Part shown: positions 52,448 to 63,857 of the stretch, piece after piece
Position numbering within the stretch: position 1 is the stretch's first letter
Layout: each line of letters starts with the position of its first letter
From: Diplonema japonicum
Taxonomy: Eukaryota; Euglenozoa; Diplonemea; Diplonemida; Diplonemidae
DNA: 64,000 bases
Reading direction: 5' to 3'
NCBI GenBank assembly: GCA_964019335.1
Contig: OZ025732.1
Coordinates: forward strand, 359,604-423,603
Notes under the pieces: generated by a model
Seen by the model: only the letters and a program-made list of their open reading frames with translations
What the model was told of the DNA's origin: nothing
The model's database searches: none
Program-made: the position numbers and the translations under genes

Positions 52448-54550
52448 TACGCATAGTACCCAGGGTTTGCTTTTTTTTTCCCTCTTTTTTTACAACACGG
52501 TGAGCACCCACCCGCACACCGAGATTTATCAGGTTTTTTTTTGCCTGCACTTTGAGAGTTTTTTTTTTTTCGTTCGATTCGTTTTCTAGAAAACAAGTTG
52601 AGATTTTTTAATTTTTCTTTTTTTGGCGATTTGCTCGGAGGGGTTTTTTTTTGGGGGAGTCGCTCAATTCGCTTTTTTACTACTGTTTTGTTGTAGTGTT
52701 TCTTTTTCACCTCCCTAGCATCGCCCATCTAACATTTTTGGTGCAGGTCAGATAATAAGAAATAATAAAGAAAGGGAGAGAGTGTAGTCAAGGCTCGTGG
52801 AAAGCTCCATGCCAAGGTCTTGAGGTTATTCTTAAAGAAGTTCATAGGGGGGAAGATATTTCATAAGAAGAAACCCGAAAGAGTACCCATTTTCTTTTTC
52901 AAAGTTAAAAAAAAGAAAGAAGAAAGTCTTTTTTTTAAGGTATCTCTTCAGCTCGCGGCATCTCATCCCGAGCTGGGAGGGGGGGGGGGGGGGGGGGGGG
53001 GTATGTAGCGCGGACTTTTGAAATCTTTCCATTCCATTTTTTTTCTTTCTGAAAGCCGACTCAAGCATTGGTTTGAATAGGCCAGAGAAAACACTTCCAA
53101 CCCACCTAGTGGGTGCGGCCTGAGTGTCTAAAGGAGGTGGAATTTAAAGGGTCCCACACATTAGCCCGCTTCTACAGAAGCAGGTGGGCGCATAAAAGAG
53201 AAGGGAGTAGGAAGGAAAGGGAGGCAGAAACAGTGTTTCCCCTTTTTTTGGGGTGGGGAGCAACCTTTTTCGCCTTATGTTTCTCTCTTTATTTGTCTTG
53301 TTCTTTTTCTCCTCCCCTTATTTACGCGAAGAGAGGCAGGAGCTGGCACGACTCAGACTGCGGAGCTCTGCCATTATTCTCAGAACGGGGTTTTCGAGTT
53401 TATATGGTGGTATTTTCTTTCATTAGGCAGATCACCCATTGCAAGCAGGCACTCTTGCAGCCACTCCTTCCTCCTTCAGTGGAGCATGGCGTGTCGAGCA
53501 GCAAGCCCAAGAGAGCACGTTTCTCCGAAGAGAATATTCGCTCCGAATGAGATTTGAGCTTTTTTTTTTTCTTTCCGATAGTTAATCAACTGTTTTCCCT
53601 TTTTTTTTTTATGTGTTTCTTTTTATTCAAGTGCAATATGGTTAAGAGAATGATAACAAGCTTGTTTTTTCTTTGTGGCTGAGTAGTTGGAATTTACCTC
53701 CGCAGGTTTTTTTCTTTTGATTAATGAAAGGCAATATAATATGTTGATAGTGAATAGTTATTGCGTGAGAGGAGTAATGGTAGCATTGTTGGGCTTATCC
53801 TACAGGTTGGGCTGTGGCACAGACGATAATCAATTGACTTTCTTTTTTTTAGGCCTTTTGCTTTTTTCCCCTACTCGAGCGAAAAAACCAAAACGACAAA
53901 TCTTAACCATATTTTTACCCTCCTCCCTTTTTATGTTCTTTTCGTGTATTTTTTTCTTTTTTCTTTGGAAGGGGTTTTTTTCTTTTTACAGTGGGCGCCC
54001 CTCCCCTGCACACAGGCCTCCGTTCAATGCATTTCCGACGCCAGATCACTGGCAGGCGTTTTCTTCCCCTTTTCCCTTTGTGTTACTCCCCTTGGCACAA
54101 TCTTGTGTCTTTTTCTTCTTTTCACTTCTTTTGAATCATATGCACTGATACTCTTTAAGGGCTTAGAAAGATTTACAGACATAGGTCTTTCGCCATTGTT
54201 GCAGGAAAGGGCATGGCTACCTATGGGGGGCATTTTTCCTTTTACTTCAAGGGCAGCCTGGCTCTTTTCTGCTAAGTATTAGCAGCGGAGATATTAATGA
54301 CCGAACAGAACAGAACTACGGTATTAGCAACAGAGACGGTGTCCGGCTCACGTGGCAGGGGGGTGAGCTGAGGCGGGAATAAGTATCACCGTTGCTGGGC
54401 CGGAAGCATCTTAGGAGCTTTCCGAAGAAAGAACTAGTGTTGTCTTGCCTTTCTTCCCTCCCCTTTCCTTCAGGTAGTCCTTAGAGTACTTTGCTTTTCT
54501 TTCATTTTATTCCACCCAGGCTGGAGGGGAGAAAGTGGGGGGGCTTATCA
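52448..54550 (+). other. Intergenic region with LINE-tail relic and leader of the channel gene
   Basis: T-rich sequence follows the transporter stop. A run of about 23 G's lies at 52978-53000. 53088-53148 is a LINE A-type terminal relic (CACTTCCAACCCACCTAGTGGGTGCGG, GGAGGTGGAATTTAAA) lacking poly-A. The ORF 53113-53550 ends in a plausible peptide (PSVEHGVSSSKPKRARFSEE) after an AG acceptor-like site at 53425, but I cannot identify it. T/C tracts ending TTCCTTCAG (54473) and CCACCCAG (54520) precede the channel start. Confidence 0.45.
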
Positions 54551-57500
54551 ATGTCGTTGGTTGTCTCAGATGCAGGGACAACACCTGGGGCCCCGCGGCC
54601 AAGGGCAAGCTTTGCTCAGAAGGGAGCTGAAAACAGGAAGCGGTCCGTCCGAGGGTCCATGATACGCAGCCCCGGGCCTGCTCCAAAGACGCCGAAGGAC
54701 AGGCTGGTACAGGCGGCGGAGATTGCTGCTCAGGCCAAACTTGAGCACAAGGAAACAGGAAAAGGCGCGAGTGCTGATTTAGGTATGTGGCCGGACGTGT
54801 CGCCATGGAGGATGTCTGTGAGGAGGGTTTTTATCGAATCGACGGTGTTGGACAAGGTGGTCATGTTTATGATCTTCGCAAACAGCATCGCGCTCGCACT
54901 GGAGGACCCGGCACCCGGTGCGAGCAACCCCAAGATCCTTGAGGTCTTGGACATCGTCTTCTACGTCTTCTATGTCTTCGAGCTGACCGTGAAGATCGCT
55001 GCCCTCGGACCATGGGGGCATCCTAAATCATACTTCGGGTACTCTAAGACCCTCCCCTCTAAGAATGCCTCCTCTCGGCCGGTTAAAACAATAAAGATAT
55101 CGTGGTGGGGCATTCTCGACCTCACAGTTGTGATCAGCGGGACTCTGACGCTGCTCCTGCCACTGCTTCTGGGGAACGGATCGGGCGGGGAGTCGGGTCC
55201 CTTAGCAGCGCTGCGTAGCTTCCGGTTGCTACGGCCGTTGAAGGCAGTGTCCGTTCTGTCTGAAATGCGGGTCCTGATGAAGTCCATCCTCCAATCGCTC
55301 CCTAGGCTCGGCGACATGCTCCTTCTCTTCACCATGTTCCTCACCATGTTTGGCATCATGGCGGTCCAGCTCTTCAAGGGCATCATGCACAACAGATGCT
55401 ACCCGAACACATCTTTGTTCGGGCCCTCCCCCGCTTTGCACCATGTCAGGCCGTCTTCCGGTGAGGTGTCACGGGTGTGCTCTAACGCTACTGACACGAT
55501 AAAGGGCTTTTACTGCTCGTGGGGGTTGACGTGTGTGAGCGGGTCTGACAACATCGAAGGGAGGGGGAAGTCGCATTTCGACAACCTCGGTGCAAGCGTG
55601 CTCAGCCTCACCGTGTCCGTGACCAAGGAAGGTTGGACCACAATGATGTACGGTACAATGGACGGCACCAACCAGTTCGCCTCGGTGTTCTTCGTCGTTG
55701 TGACCTTCGTCGGCGCCTTCTGCATCATCAATCTCACCATCGTCATCGTGAACAACGTTTTCGACTACAACGTGGCGTACGAGGAGGCCAAGCGGAAGCT
55801 GACTGATGCGAGCGCAAGGCCGCTGCCTGAAACCTTCTACCCAGTTGGTGAGACCCCCTTGGACACCATAGTGTGGCCAGCTTCCCGAGACGCCACCGCC
55901 CTCTCTAGAGCGCAACGAAAGCTGATCCACATTGTAACGTCGCAGACCTATGAGATCCTGCTTCTCATCGTTATCCTTGGTAACGTCTTCAGCCTAGCAT
56001 TGTGGCACCACGGTATGTCGGACAACCTCTTGGACGCTGTGTTGTGGTTGAACCTCTTGTTCGCCATCTGTTTCATCCTCGATGTTTCGTTGAAGATGGC
56101 GCTTCTTGGTATCAGGCCGTACCTCTCTGTGAACTGGAACATCTTCGATATGACGATCGCGTTGATCGGGGTGGTGCATGTGGGGTTTGAAAATCCGTTT
56201 TACCATTCGGGGTCCGGGTCTGTGAAGGTCTTGCAGGTCATCAGGTCGCTACAGGTGATGCGGGTTTTGAAGGTCGTTGTTCAGTTTCCAAGGCTGAAGC
56301 GGTGGGCGAGAGTCTTCATGGAGTCATTGCGAAGCGCATTCACGCTCACTGCATTGCTGTCGCTGATCATATTTATCTACGCCCTTGTTGGAATGCAGCT
56401 ATTTGCAGGAAGGTTTTGCGACCTTCCTTACGAGGATGCAAGCGATCCTGCAACCATGCCTGGCATCCCGGGCTGGTCATACTACACGTCCTCAAAGAAC
56501 GCCACGGCACCTACGACGCTTGCTACGAAGAAGAAGGTCTGCATGCGGGCCTCCTTTGACAACGTGTTCACCGCAGCACTGTCCCTTTTCCAAATTCTAT
56601 CGGGGGAGGACTGGCAGTTGATTATGTACAATGGCATGGCTGCACGCGGCGACTACGCGGCATTGTATTTCCTCTCCTGGTATTTTATAGGAAACAGCTT
56701 GCTGCTGAACCTCTTCGTGTCGATCCTCATCAGCAGAGTGACGTCGATCAAGGAGGAGGACAACGGCATCACGCGCATCGCTGCGGAGTGGCGGGAGGAA
56801 CGACAGGCAGCATTGGAAACAACGGGCAAGCCACTGTCCACGTTTGCGAAGGCGAAGGGGGCACTGCTCAACGGATACAATAGGGCCAAGGAGGCGACAG
56901 ACAAACTCACGGAGTCGAGTAAGATCCTACCACTCAGAGAACGAATGAGGCGTGTCGTGTCAAGCACTGCAATGGAGATAGTAGTTGTTCTGGTCATCGT
57001 GCTGTCCTGTATTGTTCTCATGCTTGGTGACCCTCTACTTGCACCCGACGCGGAGCTATCTGTCACGCTGGGAAAGATCGATCTTGCGAACACCATCGTC
57101 TTCTGCGTCGAGGCGCTGATGAAAGTGCTAGCGTACGGGTTTATTCTGGGCCCCGACACCTACCTGAGAAGGGACGGCTGGAACATCTTGGACTTCATCA
57201 TCGCCGTCACGTCTCTGCTGTCGGTGGTCTTCGCGAGCACGTTGTCAAACCTCAAGATCCTCCGTGCGGTGAGGGTGCTGCGCCCTTTGCGATTCATCAA
57301 TAAGTTCTCGGGTTTGAAGCTCGTCCTAGCGTCTTTATGGCTTGCCATCCCTGCGTTAGGGATGGTGATGGTTCTGGGCGCGCTTGGCTGGCTCGTCTTC
57401 GCTATCCTCGGTGTGCAGCTTTTTTCCGGTTCGTTCTACGCCTGCACGAAGGATTCGTGGGGCGATCTGACGTCGTTCTACCCGAACAAAACAGCATGCC

Positions 57501-59611
57501 TCCTGGCGCAGGACCCCGCCACTGGGCTCCCCAGGTGGATCGCGGCTGACACCAACTTCGACAACATTTTCCACGCGTTCCTGTCGCTGTTTGAAATAGC
57601 ATCCCTTGAAGGGTGGGTCGAGATAATGTACATGGGAATGGACAGCGTTTCGCACACGGAAGCGCCTCGTGAGAACGCCCGCCCGATGGTGGCGCTGTAT
57701 TTTGTGTGGTTCGTACTTCTCGGAGCGTATTTCGTCGTGAACCTGTTCATCTCTGCATTGGTCGATGCGTTCCAAGAGCAGCGGCAGCATGAAAACGAGG
57801 GCGGTCCGTCGTTAATGTCCGAGGAGCAGAAAGGATGGGTCGCCATACAGCAGGCTTTGATGCGGCACGTCCGCACCCCGATTCAGAAGTCGGGGCTTCA
57901 GGGCGTCAGGTTGTTGTGTACAAGGGTCGTCACGTCCAAGGCCTTCGAGATGTTCATCAACTGCTGCATATTTCTGAACGTGGCGGTGCTCGGCGCGGAG
58001 CATTACGGGGAACCAGGGTGGTGGTCGGAGTTCTCGGAGGTCTGCAATTATCTTCTGGTGGGGATCTTCTGCGTTGAAGCCGGCATGAAGATCAAGAGCT
58101 ACACCGCTGCTTCGTACTTCAGGAGCACCTTGAACAGGTTCGACTTTTTCATCTGCGCTACCTCCATCATCGGTATCATTATAACCGCCGCGTCTTCGTC
58201 GTCAGTGGGCGGCATAGCTTCCGTGTTTCGCGCGCTTCGTCTCCTCCGTCTTTTACGCCTCGTCCACGCAGCGAAGGGCGTGCAGTCCCTGATTCAAACC
58301 TTGTTCCTGACCATCCCGACCATTGTAAATATCATGTCCGTGATGCTCCTTATCTTCTTCTGCTACGCTGTTCTGGGGGTGTTCTTGTTTGGGAAGGTGA
58401 AAGAGGGCAACACCCTGAACGGCAGGGCAACGTTTCGAGACTTTCCGTCTGCACTGTTACTGCTGCTTCGGATCGCGACGGGCGAGGCGTGGCCTGGGCT
58501 AATGCATGACACGGCAGTGCGCCCGCCGTTTTGCACGGACAGGATAGATGACTGCGGGAGCGTGGTGTACTCGTACTTGTATTTCACAAGCTTCGTCATT
58601 GTTGAGACTTATGTCATTCTGAATCTGTTCATCGCGGTTCTGTTGGACAGCTTTGAAGATGTCGTAGCCAACGATGTCATCGACCAGCACCTCTCTGGGA
58701 ATGACCTTGACAACTTCTTCGAGGTCTGGCGGGAGTACGACCCGCTCCAGTCGTGCCTCCTTCCCGTTGAAGACGTTCCATCGTTCATCAAAGACCTAGG
58801 CCCGCCGCTAGGAGCGGAGTCCCGCGAAGAGTCCACCTACCACATCGTGAAACGCTACCTTGCTCCGATGCAGGAGGCTGAAATCTCCAACGGGATGATC
58901 TCACAGGAGGGTCTGCTGACGCACCTCTGTCTTCTCAGCTACGAAAAAACGACCGGTGTCGTCCTCGATGCGAAGATGAAGAGGGACATGGCGGCAAGGC
59001 TCTCTGAGTCGTACAAATTGGGCAAGAAGCAGGGACCAGCTGTTGAGACGTCACATCTGAAGGACAACACTGTCGTTCTGAACCAGGCGGCCATGATGGT
59101 GCAGACCATGTGGAGGGGGAGGGTTGCTCGGGCTCGGTTCCGAAGGTTGATTCACAACGAAGCCGAGAAACAAGCGCTTTCCCTCACCGATCCAGACGAT
59201 ATCAAGACGCCAGTGAAGCAAACGCCTTCAAACCCTTCAAATCCCTTAAGTGCGAAATACAAACGTGACGACAACCCGCTGTCACCAAGCTCGACTAATG
59301 CGTTAGACGAGGCCATCTCCTTGGCGTCTATTGGGAGCTTGGACCCTTCGGACTATCTTCTATTCCAGCCAGCCGACAAGCCGAAACCCCGTTTTCCAGT
59401 CCACCGGCCTATGAGGCCCCCAAGGACGAGGCGGACCCCACGGTCACTTTCCGGGTCCTCTTCATTCGGGGTGGGTTCTTCAGTGAACCTCACGCCTGTC
59501 TCTCCAACATCTAACCCCTTGGTCCTCGCTATAAAGGATCCTGTGAATGGCGGTGCACCGGAGCTTCGCAATACGATTATCACTGACGAGGAGCTGGTGT
59601 CTTTGTTGTAA
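54551..59611 (+). CDS. Four-domain voltage-gated cation channel, calcium-type (EEEE) filter
   Basis: The ATG at 54551 follows two acceptor-like AGs; the in-frame 54491 start lies within the leader. The 1,686-residue protein has four homologous six-helix domains. S4 segments with spaced Arg/Lys lie near 219 (RSFRLLRPLK), 561, 900 (RAVRVLRPLRF) and 1225 (RALRLLRLLRLV). The pore glutamates are TKEGW (about 360), SGEDW (685), SLEGW (1020) and TGEAW (1312). EEEE in a TxExW-like setting indicates calcium selectivity, by analogy with Cav channels. After domain IV come an EF-hand-like region (FFEVWREYDP) and an IQ motif (VQTMWRGRVARARF, about 1517) for calmodulin. The tail is Ser/Pro-rich. Probably plasma- or flagellar-membrane calcium entry; no introns. 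Confidence 0.93.
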   Translation: MSLVVSDAGTTPGAPRPRASFAQKGAENRKRSVRGSMIRSPGPAPKTPKDRLVQAAEIAAQAKLEHKETGKGASADLGMWPDVSPWRMSVRRVFIESTVLDKVVMFMIFANSIALALEDPAPGASNPKILEVLDIVFYVFYVFELTVKIAALGPWGHPKSYFGYSKTLPSKNASSRPVKTIKISWWGILDLTVVISGTLTLLLPLLLGNGSGGESGPLAALRSFRLLRPLKAVSVLSEMRVLMKSILQSLPRLGDMLLLFTMFLTMFGIMAVQLFKGIMHNRCYPNTSLFGPSPALHHVRPSSGEVSRVCSNATDTIKGFYCSWGLTCVSGSDNIEGRGKSHFDNLGASVLSLTVSVTKEGWTTMMYGTMDGTNQFASVFFVVVTFVGAFCIINLTIVIVNNVFDYNVAYEEAKRKLTDASARPLPETFYPVGETPLDTIVWPASRDATALSRAQRKLIHIVTSQTYEILLLIVILGNVFSLALWHHGMSDNLLDAVLWLNLLFAICFILDVSLKMALLGIRPYLSVNWNIFDMTIALIGVVHVGFENPFYHSGSGSVKVLQVIRSLQVMRVLKVVVQFPRLKRWARVFMESLRSAFTLTALLSLIIFIYALVGMQLFAGRFCDLPYEDASDPATMPGIPGWSYYTSSKNATAPTTLATKKKVCMRASFDNVFTAALSLFQILSGEDWQLIMYNGMAARGDYAALYFLSWYFIGNSLLLNLFVSILISRVTSIKEEDNGITRIAAEWREERQAALETTGKPLSTFAKAKGALLNGYNRAKEATDKLTESSKILPLRERMRRVVSSTAMEIVVVLVIVLSCIVLMLGDPLLAPDAELSVTLGKIDLANTIVFCVEALMKVLAYGFILGPDTYLRRDGWNILDFIIAVTSLLSVVFASTLSNLKILRAVRVLRPLRFINKFSGLKLVLASLWLAIPALGMVMVLGALGWLVFAILGVQLFSGSFYACTKDSWGDLTSFYPNKTACLLAQDPATGLPRWIAADTNFDNIFHAFLSLFEIASLEGWVEIMYMGMDSVSHTEAPRENARPMVALYFVWFVLLGAYFVVNLFISALVDAFQEQRQHENEGGPSLMSEEQKGWVAIQQALMRHVRTPIQKSGLQGVRLLCTRVVTSKAFEMFINCCIFLNVAVLGAEHYGEPGWWSEFSEVCNYLLVGIFCVEAGMKIKSYTAASYFRSTLNRFDFFICATSIIGIIITAASSSSVGGIASVFRALRLLRLLRLVHAAKGVQSLIQTLFLTIPTIVNIMSVMLLIFFCYAVLGVFLFGKVKEGNTLNGRATFRDFPSALLLLLRIATGEAWPGLMHDTAVRPPFCTDRIDDCGSVVYSYLYFTSFVIVETYVILNLFIAVLLDSFEDVVANDVIDQHLSGNDLDNFFEVWREYDPLQSCLLPVEDVPSFIKDLGPPLGAESREESTYHIVKRYLAPMQEAEISNGMISQEGLLTHLCLLSYEKTTGVVLDAKMKRDMAARLSESYKLGKKQGPAVETSHLKDNTVVLNQAAMMVQTMWRGRVARARFRRLIHNEAEKQALSLTDPDDIKTPVKQTPSNPSNPLSAKYKRDDNPLSPSSTNALDEAISLASIGSLDPSDYLLFQPADKPKPRFPVHRPMRPPRTRRTPRSLSGSSSFGVGSSVNLTPVSPTSNPLVLAIKDPVNGGAPELRNTIITDEELVSLL

Positions 59612-60692
59612 GGAACGGGACAAGATAAAGTATAGAAAAGAAGAGAGCGCTCCTCGCACATGAGGCGTAGCTCCCCCCCTTTTTTTTGATAGACTGTTTT
59701 CATGTTTAAAAGAATAATTAAAACTTGTGGGTTTTGTGTTTTTCTCTCGAGTAAGGGGAAGTGGCAGGCAGAAGACCTGTTGGGGCGGATCCTTACTCGG
59801 CACAGAGATACAGGTTTATTATCATTTTTTAACCATATTGCATTTGGAAACGGGGAAGGGGAAAAGTAAAAGGCTGGAGGGACAGAAGAGGAAAAAGAAA
59901 AAACAAGAAAATGGACATGCAGTTTGCGATGAAGGTGTTGAAGGCGTTCACAGAAGATGTGCACAGGAAGGACGTGAAGGAGGTGCACATGCTGGAGCTG
60001 AAGCACAGGAACCTGGTTCCTTGTACCTGAGGCTTCTCTTTTTGCAGTAACTGCATTTAACCGGGGCTTGTGATGTAGAGGCTTCAGGCTCAAGACCAGT
60101 ACTGCAGTAAGCTGTCGCCAACAACTGGGTCGACGCGGCGGAGACAAGATGAAGACAAGTACAAGCAACGAGTACGCACGAGGGTTGACTACATCCTGCT
60201 CAGTCCGATAGCAGCCGGTCTCGACAAATGGGGTCAGCCATCTCCTTTCAAAGACTCTTTCTTTACGTATCGCATCGATGCCCAAGCCCCTACACGAACT
60301 GATTCACCATGTCTTTTACACCACCTTGTGGTTGTGCTGGAAGCCTCATTGACCCTCCTGCGCAGGATCATCGCTCAAGAATTCAGCAAACAGGTTGGCC
60401 AATACTACCACAAGAACACGTGATTATCTTTTTGAAGAAACGCATAGTTGTTGGGAGCACATAGGATTGCTTCATGGAACATCGCATGAGCAGAATAGGA
60501 CCCTCCCGAATGATCGGGATCAACATATTGAAGAGTTTGACTACAACACCCACCACTTCGTGGAGCCGACTGTGGTGGTCGTGCAGCGCCGACTTGGCAC
60601 CTTACCACGTTTTCTTTTTTACTATAGTTGGCGATGATTTTTGTTTCACCTTGATCTTATAAGATCCACCATTTAGATTAGGTAGTTTAAGA
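59612..60692 (+). other. Intergenic region; small ORF and possible LINE endonuclease scrap
   Basis: 59911-60030 is a 39-codon ORF (MDMQFAMKVLKAFTEDVHRK...) after an A-rich purine leader; I cannot identify it and it may be a gene fragment. 60150-60220 encodes QRVRTRVDYILLSP in one + frame, weakly resembling the R-x-DYIL motif of LINE endonucleases. A TTTTCTTTTTTACTATAG acceptor-like site (60611-60628) and TTTAGATTAG precede the next gene. Confidence 0.35.
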
Positions 60693-61949
60693 ATGAAGTC
60701 TCAGACTGCCATCATGATGCTCGTGGTTTGCAGTCTCATTGCGGTGACACGGCGGAAGTTCGAGAATGATAGGGAACTGGCGCTTTTGATGGAGGTTGAT
60801 AGTGGGAATGCGACAGAGCCACACGGCAGCCCTGCGCAGAGCACGACGAAGGCCTCTACTACCGCTGAGACAGACGAGACGGGGGGGATGGCGTTGTACC
60901 ATCGCTGTGTCGACGCGATAATGCACAACGGGAATGTCACAGGGTGCCCTCGGGAGCCTGTGAAACCGACACGGCTCCTGCTGCTCATTGGGGACAGCAC
61001 GGCGCGTGAGTTGGGGCGAGGCATGGACAGCGCCTACACAACAGAGACGTATACTGTTGGGGTGCGTGTTACAAAGCTCCTGCTGTTCAAACGCAAGCTT
61101 GTGACATATGAGGACGGGGTGAAGGTCACTACTACCATAGTGCTGATCGGACTGTGCAAGATCGACGACATCCGCGCTCAGCTGCTGAGGTCCGTGGAAA
61201 AGGTTCTGGAGGAGTACGGCGATCCCGATGTAGTGTACATATCAACGGGAGGGCTCCACGAGTGCACGTGGCCATGGAGGAACTCGGACCCTCTGTACGC
61301 GTCGGTGATGCAGAGAAAGATCCCTGACACCTACAAACAGGACTGGGTAGGGAGGCAGAAGGGGTTCGCAAACCAGCCCATCCTTTCCGTGGCGGTAGAC
61401 GAATATGTTGAGATTCAGAGTCCTTGCTTCATGGAGACGATTAGAAAGACGAGGCTTATGATGCCGAAGGCAGTGATGGTGTGGCGGCCATTTATCAACG
61501 CGACGGTCCTCCGCACAGGCGGTCTCGTGAGGTCGCAGCGCTTCACCCCAACGTTCTGTAAGAGGAACCAATTCTGGTCGGAGTATCGCCTGCACGTCTG
61601 TGGCCTCGTCCATGAAAGGCACAAGGGCTTCGCGAAAACCGTCCGTGGGATGGGGATCGCCATCTTGGACAACACAGCATACTACCCAGAGCATTGCACC
61701 TCAGGAGACTCCCTCCATCTCGGCCACGACTGCCAGCGCATAATCGGAAGCTTCGTGACAGACATTCAAAGGCTTGGGCAGCAGGTTATTCCCACCGCGA
61801 TAGAGGCAGATGAGAAGGCCGTGTGCACACCTGGCTATTTTAGTGAAAAGCTGAAGGCAGTCAAGCCCCTCCGCCCTTCAGAACGCCCCCCTGCAGAGGA
61901 TATAGACGGCAGCATCGAACAGTGCCGCAGGCTACGCAGCTCTGGGTGA
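60693..61949 (+). CDS. PC-esterase/SGNH-like type II membrane protein
   Basis: The 418-residue ORF starts MKSQTAIMMLVVCSLIAVTRR, a hydrophobic signal-anchor followed by basic residues, suggesting Golgi or surface localisation. A Thr/Ser-rich stalk precedes a block with LLLLIGDSTARELGRGM; GDS (about 100-102) would supply the catalytic Ser. VVYISTGGLHEC and VMVWRPFINAT are likely core strands. Near the C-terminus, GDSLHLGHDC (about 339-348) contains the D-x-x-H pair typical of PC-esterase/TBL/NXPE/CASD1-type domains, which transfer or remove acyl groups on glycans. Assignment to a particular activity is not possible. No introns; pyrimidine tract and AG upstream. Confidence 0.7.
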   Translation: MKSQTAIMMLVVCSLIAVTRRKFENDRELALLMEVDSGNATEPHGSPAQSTTKASTTAETDETGGMALYHRCVDAIMHNGNVTGCPREPVKPTRLLLLIGDSTARELGRGMDSAYTTETYTVGVRVTKLLLFKRKLVTYEDGVKVTTTIVLIGLCKIDDIRAQLLRSVEKVLEEYGDPDVVYISTGGLHECTWPWRNSDPLYASVMQRKIPDTYKQDWVGRQKGFANQPILSVAVDEYVEIQSPCFMETIRKTRLMMPKAVMVWRPFINATVLRTGGLVRSQRFTPTFCKRNQFWSEYRLHVCGLVHERHKGFAKTVRGMGIAILDNTAYYPEHCTSGDSLHLGHDCQRIIGSFVTDIQRLGQQVIPTAIEADEKAVCTPGYFSEKLKAVKPLRPSERPPAEDIDGSIEQCRRLRSSG

Positions 61950-62742
61950 GTGAGGCTGTAGGACTCAAGCACACAGGCTATGTCAAGGACCTTCACTCTT
62001 TGCTTCTTTCTCCTTCCATTATTCGCCACACTTCCCACCCCTACCCGGTTACCGACGCATTAGTATGGCGCAGAAGCTGAAGAGGCTAGGCCGAGGTGCA
62101 TAATCAGGTGGACCGGGTGCTTGTGCAGGATACCGGCTTCCTTTATCTATCTTATTTTATCTTGGTCCCCTCCCCCATTTTCTTTCCCGCTCATTTTTTG
62201 TTTTATGTCATTCGCAATATCAAATCTTACATTGTGCCCAAGAGGTTACTGCTATTTTTGCGTCCTCTTTTCTTTTTAAGTCTAAACAGGAAGAAGGTGG
62301 CATTCAGTACTTATCTCAGCAATTGTTCCGTACGCAGACAAGTGCAATGATAGGTTCACCCTTTTTTTGTAACGATGGTACACTAAAGATCATTCGTTCA
62401 TTCGTGGCAGCACAGTTAGTTAGTTTGTTTCTAATTAACACACTCCGTGCTGCAGCTATAAAGTCCGATAGTGTTGTTTTCAGGCGTCTTGAATGACCTG
62501 CCTGCTACCCAAGGCCAAGGGGGTAACACAGGCCTCAGAACCTCCAGGCAGTTTTTTTCTTTTTTCTTTCTTATAAAAACTTTGCCTGTGCGAATAATAT
62601 GATGCTGAGAATTCGCTTGTGACAGCTTGTTTCACTCTGCTTAATGCAGATTCCAAGGTGTTTGTGTTGATATTCTTGACTTGGGTTTTCGTTTCGGTTA
62701 AAGAAGAAATAAATAAGTTACCTTTTCTTCTTTTGTTTTAGG

Positions 62743-62945
62743 GGCAGCAAGACCTTTTGGCCGGGTCAAGGTGCGTAGCGACACCTCCCCAAGCGAGTCA
62801 TTTTTGGAAAGTCTGTGCCAGGATGAGCCAAGCCTTGGCCGGCTGTCGTCAGCTGTTGCGCAACCTAACGGCAGAGCAACCGTCTCCGAACAAGGTCGCA
62901 TTGCTTCGGCAGAAAACGAAAGAAAGAGATGCCCCTCTACCTTAA
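62743..62945 (+). other. Candidate exon between two acceptor-like sites
   Basis: After TTTTGTTTTAG at 62742, two frames stay open for about 200 bp. One encodes GRVKVRSDTSPSESFLESLCQDEPSLGRLSS, a hydrophilic sequence of protein-like composition. No homologue is recognised and no donor site is clear. It may be an exon of a spliced gene or chance. Confidence 0.2.
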
Positions 62946-63857
62946 TTCAGCTTGACGTTATACTAATCTTTTTTGTTTCCAGGAAGTAAGAAAAAGACAG
63001 TTAAGTAAGGGCAGGACGAGGGAAAGATAAAGGAATAGAACTGTATTCGATTCATCGATAGGAATAGGGTTATACGAGCTCCATGCCAGGGGCGGCACTT
63101 CAGAAGTAGTATTCTCTTGTGCTGATGTGCTTTTTTTTATAGTTGGATGGTTCGTGTTTCCTTTTTTTTCCTCTCAGAGAAGGAGAAGGAAGCTAGTCCC
63201 GCCCGTCGTGGCTTGTTTTCATTCATACTACAGCAGGCCGACGAGTGCCAATCAGTTGTCCTCACCTTATCAACAGAAAGAATGGTGGACAGCTGCTCCG
63301 TCGATGACCCCTTTCCGGTGAGGATAAAGAGGTACATGTGTACTTGTTCGCTGTTGACCTCGTCGGTCACAATAACACTAGTGCTGGGCTGAGCTGCATA
63401 CCGCATTAAGACACGACGCAGAATGCAGAAGAAGCTACAGCTCGCGCCCCTGTAATCAAATAGTTTTTTTTTATTTTTTTGCACATCAGTTTAAGGGGCT
63501 CATCGGAATATTTCCGATCCATGTCCATGGGAGATCTTTCCCCGTTTCCCCTCTTTTTGCTCTCTCCTTTTATGCCCTACCATAGGAAGGACACTGAAGC
63601 CTTACCGTTCCTTTTTCCTCATTCATAGCAAACTTTGAACAAGGCTGTTTGCAAAAGAGTAGAGACACTCTCTAGTTTTTCTACTACTTTCTTCCTCTCG
63701 TGACCCTTGCTTTCATGCGCTCATTTTCTTTTTCGTTCTCGTCCCAGAGCACGGATGCTTTCTTTTACGACAGCGGTTCTGCATTGTCACATTGTCACAC
63801 AGGGTGAACTATGAGCGAACTATGTCCCGTATGCAGTATTCCTTCTTCTTTATTTTT

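Noticed and set aside
59353-60285. 310-codon minus-strand ORF across the end of the channel gene
   Set aside because: Overlaps the conserved channel C-terminus and has no recognisable domain.
60150-60420. LINE endonuclease (RVDYILLS)
   Set aside because: A single short motif without the other endonuclease blocks; chance is likely.
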